From Candidatus Hydrogenedentota bacterium (lineage in GTDB: Bacteria; Hydrogenedentota; Hydrogenedentia; Hydrogenedentales; SLHB01): a stretch of 35,434 nucleotides of DNA. Both the position numbers and the translations under genes were made by a program. The notes under the pieces were generated by a model. The model searched no databases. It was given only the letters and a program-made list of their open reading frames with translations, and was not told where the DNA came from. Location: NCBI GenBank assembly GCA_020848835.1, contig JADLHJ010000018.1, positions 1-35,434 on the forward strand, in the 5' to 3' direction. Within the stretch, counting starts at the first letter, position 1; every line of letters starts with the position of its first letter. Below, piece after piece: positions 33,193-35,434 of the stretch.

Positions 33193-33795
33193 CTAACGCT
33201 TTAACACCTCATCAACAATACCGTATGCCCGCGCTTCGTCCGCACCCATGAAGAAATCGCGATCGCTATCGCGACGGATGACTTCGATCGGCTGGCCGGT
33301 ATGTCTAACGAGAATCTCATCGATCATCTCGCCAATGCGCACAATCTCCCGCGCCTGAATTTCGATGTCCGACGCCTGCCCCTGGATGCCGCCCATAGGC
33401 TGGTGCAACAGGAAACGCGAGTAAGGGAGGGCGAAGCGCTTGCCGGCCTTGCCGGCCGCCATTAACACCGCACCCATGCTCGCCGCCTGACCGAGACAAA
33501 TCGTCGAAACGTCGGGCTTGATGTACTGCATGGTGTCATAAATCGCCATGCCCGCCGTCACGCTGCCGCCGGGTGAATTGATGTAGAGCTGGATGTCCTT
33601 GTCCGGGTCTTCAGCTTCGAGGAACAGCATCTGCGCGATGATGTAGTTCGAGACATAGTCGTCGATCGGCATCCCGAGGAAAATGATACGGTCCGCGAGC
33701 AGCCGCGAATAAATGTCGTAGGGACGCTCGCCGCGACTTGTCTGCTCGTATATCGTGACCGCCTGAACTTCCAGCGGGTTACGCATCTGCGTCAT
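33193..33795 (-). CDS. clpP: ATP-dependent Clp protease proteolytic subunit ClpP
   Basis: 200 aa serine protease forming the tetradecameric chamber used with ClpX. The catalytic triad is S106 (GQAASMGA), H131 (LLHQPMGG) and D180 (DSDRDFF), in exact register with E. coli ClpP (offset 9). The oligomerisation and substrate features [19 protein letters not shown] are intact. The start is ATG 33793-33795, with AGGAG 7 nt upstream; it overlaps the 3' end of tig by 17 nt, so translation is coupled. The longer ORF to 33849 would overlap tig further without reason; ATG 33786 is a possible alternative. Confidence 0.96.
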   Translation of the reverse strand: MTQMRNPLEVQAVTIYEQTSRGERPYDIYSRLLADRIIFLGMPIDDYVSNYIIAQMLFLEAEDPDKDIQLYINSPGGSVTAGMAIYDTMQYIKPDVSTICLGQAASMGAVLMAAGKAGKRFALPYSRFLLHQPMGGIQGQASDIEIQAREIVRIGEMIDEILVRHTGQPIEVIRRDSDRDFFMGADEARAYGIVDEVLKR

Positions 33796-35338
33796 TAGCC
33801 TGCTCCTCGAGCTCGTCGCGCTCGACTTCTTTGTCAGTGACCTTCGCATTTTCCATGACGACTTTGATCGCCTTTTCGCGGAAGATACGACCTTCGTAGG
33901 TACCGCGACGCTGGGATTCTTCAGACATGTACTGCGATACCATGTCCGCCCGCATACCCGTGCGGGCTGCGATGTCTTCGGCCATCGTCTCGAAGTCTTC
34001 GTCGCTGACTGTTACGCCTTCAGCATCGCCGATTTCGTTCAACGTGACCATGCGCTTGATTTCGAGTTCTGCGTCCTTGCGCGCTTCCGCAAGCAACTCT
34101 TCGCGGCGCGATTCGATCTGATCCATGGGGATGCGCTGGCGCACCATCTCGCGCGCACGGTCTTCGAGGAAGCCCATCGCGACATCTTCAATCAGCGATT
34201 TCGGCAACTCAAACTTGCTGTCCGCGATGATCGCATCCAGTGCGCGCGCGCGTGCAACGCGGTCGCTGTGCTCGATGGAATTGTCGGCAAGCTGCTTCTT
34301 GATGCGTTCCTTCAAACCATCTACGTTTTCTGCGCCGACCTGCTTGGCGAAATCTTCGTTCAGCTCAGGAAGGCTGCGGCGTTTGACTTCTTTCACATTG
34401 ATGGTGAATTCGGCTTCTTTTCCGCGTAGCGCTGCGTTCGGGCTGTCTTCGGGCAGTTTCACCGTGCACTTCACTTCGTCGCCCGTCTTCACTCCCTTAA
34501 GCGCTGTCTCAAACTCCGGGAAGAAGCGCTTCGTGCCAAGAATGTAGGGATAATTCTCCGCACTGCCGCCGGCGAATGCTTCGCCATCGACGATGCCCTT
34601 GAAGTCAATGATCACCTGATCGCCGTCCTTCGCCTTCGTCTTGCCTTCTGCAGTTTCAAAAGTCGAGTAACGGCCGCGCAATTCTTCCAGCGCTTCCTTC
34701 ACGTCCTTCGCATCGACCGTAACGACGGGACGCTCGACCGCGACGCCACGGTACTTGCCCAACTCCACCTTCGGCGATACTTCAAATTTGAGCGTGAAGG
34801 CCAGCGGCTCGGACTGCGGCTGCTCGCGCAATGCTTCGAGACCGTCGATGTCCGGCATCTTGATCGGCGTGAGTTTCTTGTCCTTGATCAGCTTCTGGAA
34901 CGCGGCGCTGATGAGCTTGCCGTCCACTTCCGCCTTGACGGAGCGCGCGAACTTACGCTCGATGAGCGGACGCGGCGCGCGGCCCTTGCGGAAACCAGGC
35001 ACCTCCGCCGTCTCACGAATCTCGTTGTACATCGAGTCCGCCTGCTTGGAACGGTTGGCCGCAGGAACGCTAACCTTCACCTCATAAGCGCAATCACCCT
35101 TGTAGTCCACGTCGAAGGAGGGGTCCTCGGCGAACTCGAACTCTTCCTCATGGTGATGGTGCCCGTGATCGTGGTCATGATCATGGTCATGATGGTGGTG
35201 ATGATGCCCGTGGCCATGGTCATGATCGTGATCATGGTCGTGGCTGTGGTCATGCCCATGATCGTGGTCATGTTCCGCCGTGGCAGTCGCCGTTGCGGTC
35301 GTCTCGACAGTCTCTTCAGTCTTCTTCTTTCTCGGCAT
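33779..35338 (-). CDS. tig: Trigger factor with His-rich N-terminal extension
   Basis: 519 aa, against about 430-450 for typical trigger factors. The ribosome-associated chaperone and prolyl isomerase binds at the exit tunnel through the signature GFRKGRAP. After it come the FKBP-type PPIase domain ([20 protein letters not shown] ... [16 protein letters not shown]) and the helical substrate-binding C-terminal arms. The extra N-terminal about 70 residues start with a basic MPRKKK, then Thr/Ala/Glu, then about 41 residues made almost only of His, Asp and Gly containing about 25 histidines (including HHHHHH and HHHH runs), then acidic EEEFEFAED. Such tracts bind Ni, Zn, Cu or Co. The ATG at 35336-35338 lacks a strong Shine-Dalgarno and lies 22 nt after tRNA-Leu. 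Confidence 0.95.
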   Translation of the reverse strand: MPRKKKTEETVETTATATATAEHDHDHGHDHSHDHDHDHDHGHGHHHHHHDHDHDHDHGHHHHEEEFEFAEDPSFDVDYKGDCAYEVKVSVPAANRSKQADSMYNEIRETAEVPGFRKGRAPRPLIERKFARSVKAEVDGKLISAAFQKLIKDKKLTPIKMPDIDGLEALREQPQSEPLAFTLKFEVSPKVELGKYRGVAVERPVVTVDAKDVKEALEELRGRYSTFETAEGKTKAKDGDQVIIDFKGIVDGEAFAGGSAENYPYILGTKRFFPEFETALKGVKTGDEVKCTVKLPEDSPNAALRGKEAEFTINVKEVKRRSLPELNEDFAKQVGAENVDGLKERIKKQLADNSIEHSDRVARARALDAIIADSKFELPKSLIEDVAMGFLEDRAREMVRQRIPMDQIESRREELLAEARKDAELEIKRMVTLNEIGDAEGVTVSDEDFETMAEDIAARTGMRADMVSQYMSEESQRRGTYEGRIFREKAIKVVMENAKVTDKEVERDELEEQANDADA

Positions 35339-35360
35339 TGATTTATTATCGCTTCACGGT

Positions 35361-35434
35361 TGGTGGGCGAGGCGGGACTTGAACCCGCACATCTTGCGAT
35401 ACTGGATCCTAAGTCCAGCGCGTCTGCCAGTTCC
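35361..35434 (-). tRNA. tRNA-Leu (anticodon UAG), 5' end cut by the window
   Basis: Read on the minus strand: D-loop region GGAACTGGCAGACGCGC, anticodon stem-loop CTGGA-CTTAGGA-TCCAG (anticodon TAG, reading CUN/CUA leucine codons), a long variable arm (ATC-GCAA-GAT) as in class II tRNAs, T arm GCGGG-TTCAAGT-CCCGC, and acceptor 3' strand CTCGCCC with an encoded ACCA end. The 5' acceptor strand and the first D-stem bases (about 11 nt) lie outside the window. tig follows 22 nt downstream on the same strand, so the two are probably cotranscribed. Confidence 0.93.

Noticed and set aside
35077..35341. Val/Met-rich plus-strand and Met/Thr-rich minus-strand ORFs over the His tract
   Set aside because: Frame shadows of the CAT/GAT repeat encoding the His/Asp tract of trigger factor.

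Overview
The window looks like a piece of a chromosome from a free-living, Gram-negative, uncultured-type bacterium of moderately high G+C. Pointers are two PEP-CTERM (exosortase-sorted) surface proteins with apparent sigma-54 promoters, a secretin/STN-like secreted protein, a TMTC-like membrane protein with TPRs, a sialate O-acetylesterase, and intergenic repeats built around phrases of the type ATCYGCGYRATCYGCGG. A lineage in the Planctomycetes/Verrucomicrobia/Hydrogenedentota sphere would fit, but this is a guess from gene content. No phage, transposase, CRISPR array or rRNA was seen.

Layout. 1-7.9 kb, plus strand: a TrpB2-type tryptophan synthase beta chain, an unrecognised membrane protein with different base composition, a 690-base repeat-rich intergenic region, a long acyl-CoA dehydrogenase and a CaiB-type CoA-transferase separated by a double hairpin, then a secreted sialate O-acetylesterase closed by a strong terminator. 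7.9-9.8 kb, minus: a response regulator with a degenerate GGDEF domain, and a membrane/TPR protein. 10-13.8 kb, plus: a GH4 glycosidase, then purC and purF only 2 nt apart.

13.8-18.5 kb, minus: a compact operon dxs > SDR (3beta-HSD/HpnA-like) > steroid 5alpha-reductase-like enzyme > membrane-anchored NTF2-fold protein. It couples isoprenoid precursor supply to what looks like modification of a polycyclic or polyprenyl lipid. 18.9-24.7 kb, plus: TMTC-like protein, GNAT acetyltransferase, secreted Gly-rich STN protein and a bacterial dynamin-like GTPase.

24.7-28.5 kb: an aldo/keto reductase (minus), two PEP-CTERM genes each preceded by a correctly spaced -24/-12 element (the first with a nested inverted repeat at an enhancer-like distance), a 33-codon micro-ORF and an overlapping secreted alpha/beta hydrolase. 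28.5-35.4 kb, minus: the protein quality-control cluster tRNA-Leu > tig > clpP > clpX > lon > engB. The trigger factor carries an unusual N-terminal extension with about 25 histidines. clpX has a near-consensus sigma-70 promoter of its own.

The most unusual items are the steroid-reductase operon, the His-rich trigger factor, the sigma-54/PEP-CTERM pair and the micro-ORF/hydrolase overlap. All functional assignments come from reading motifs by eye; no database search was possible.
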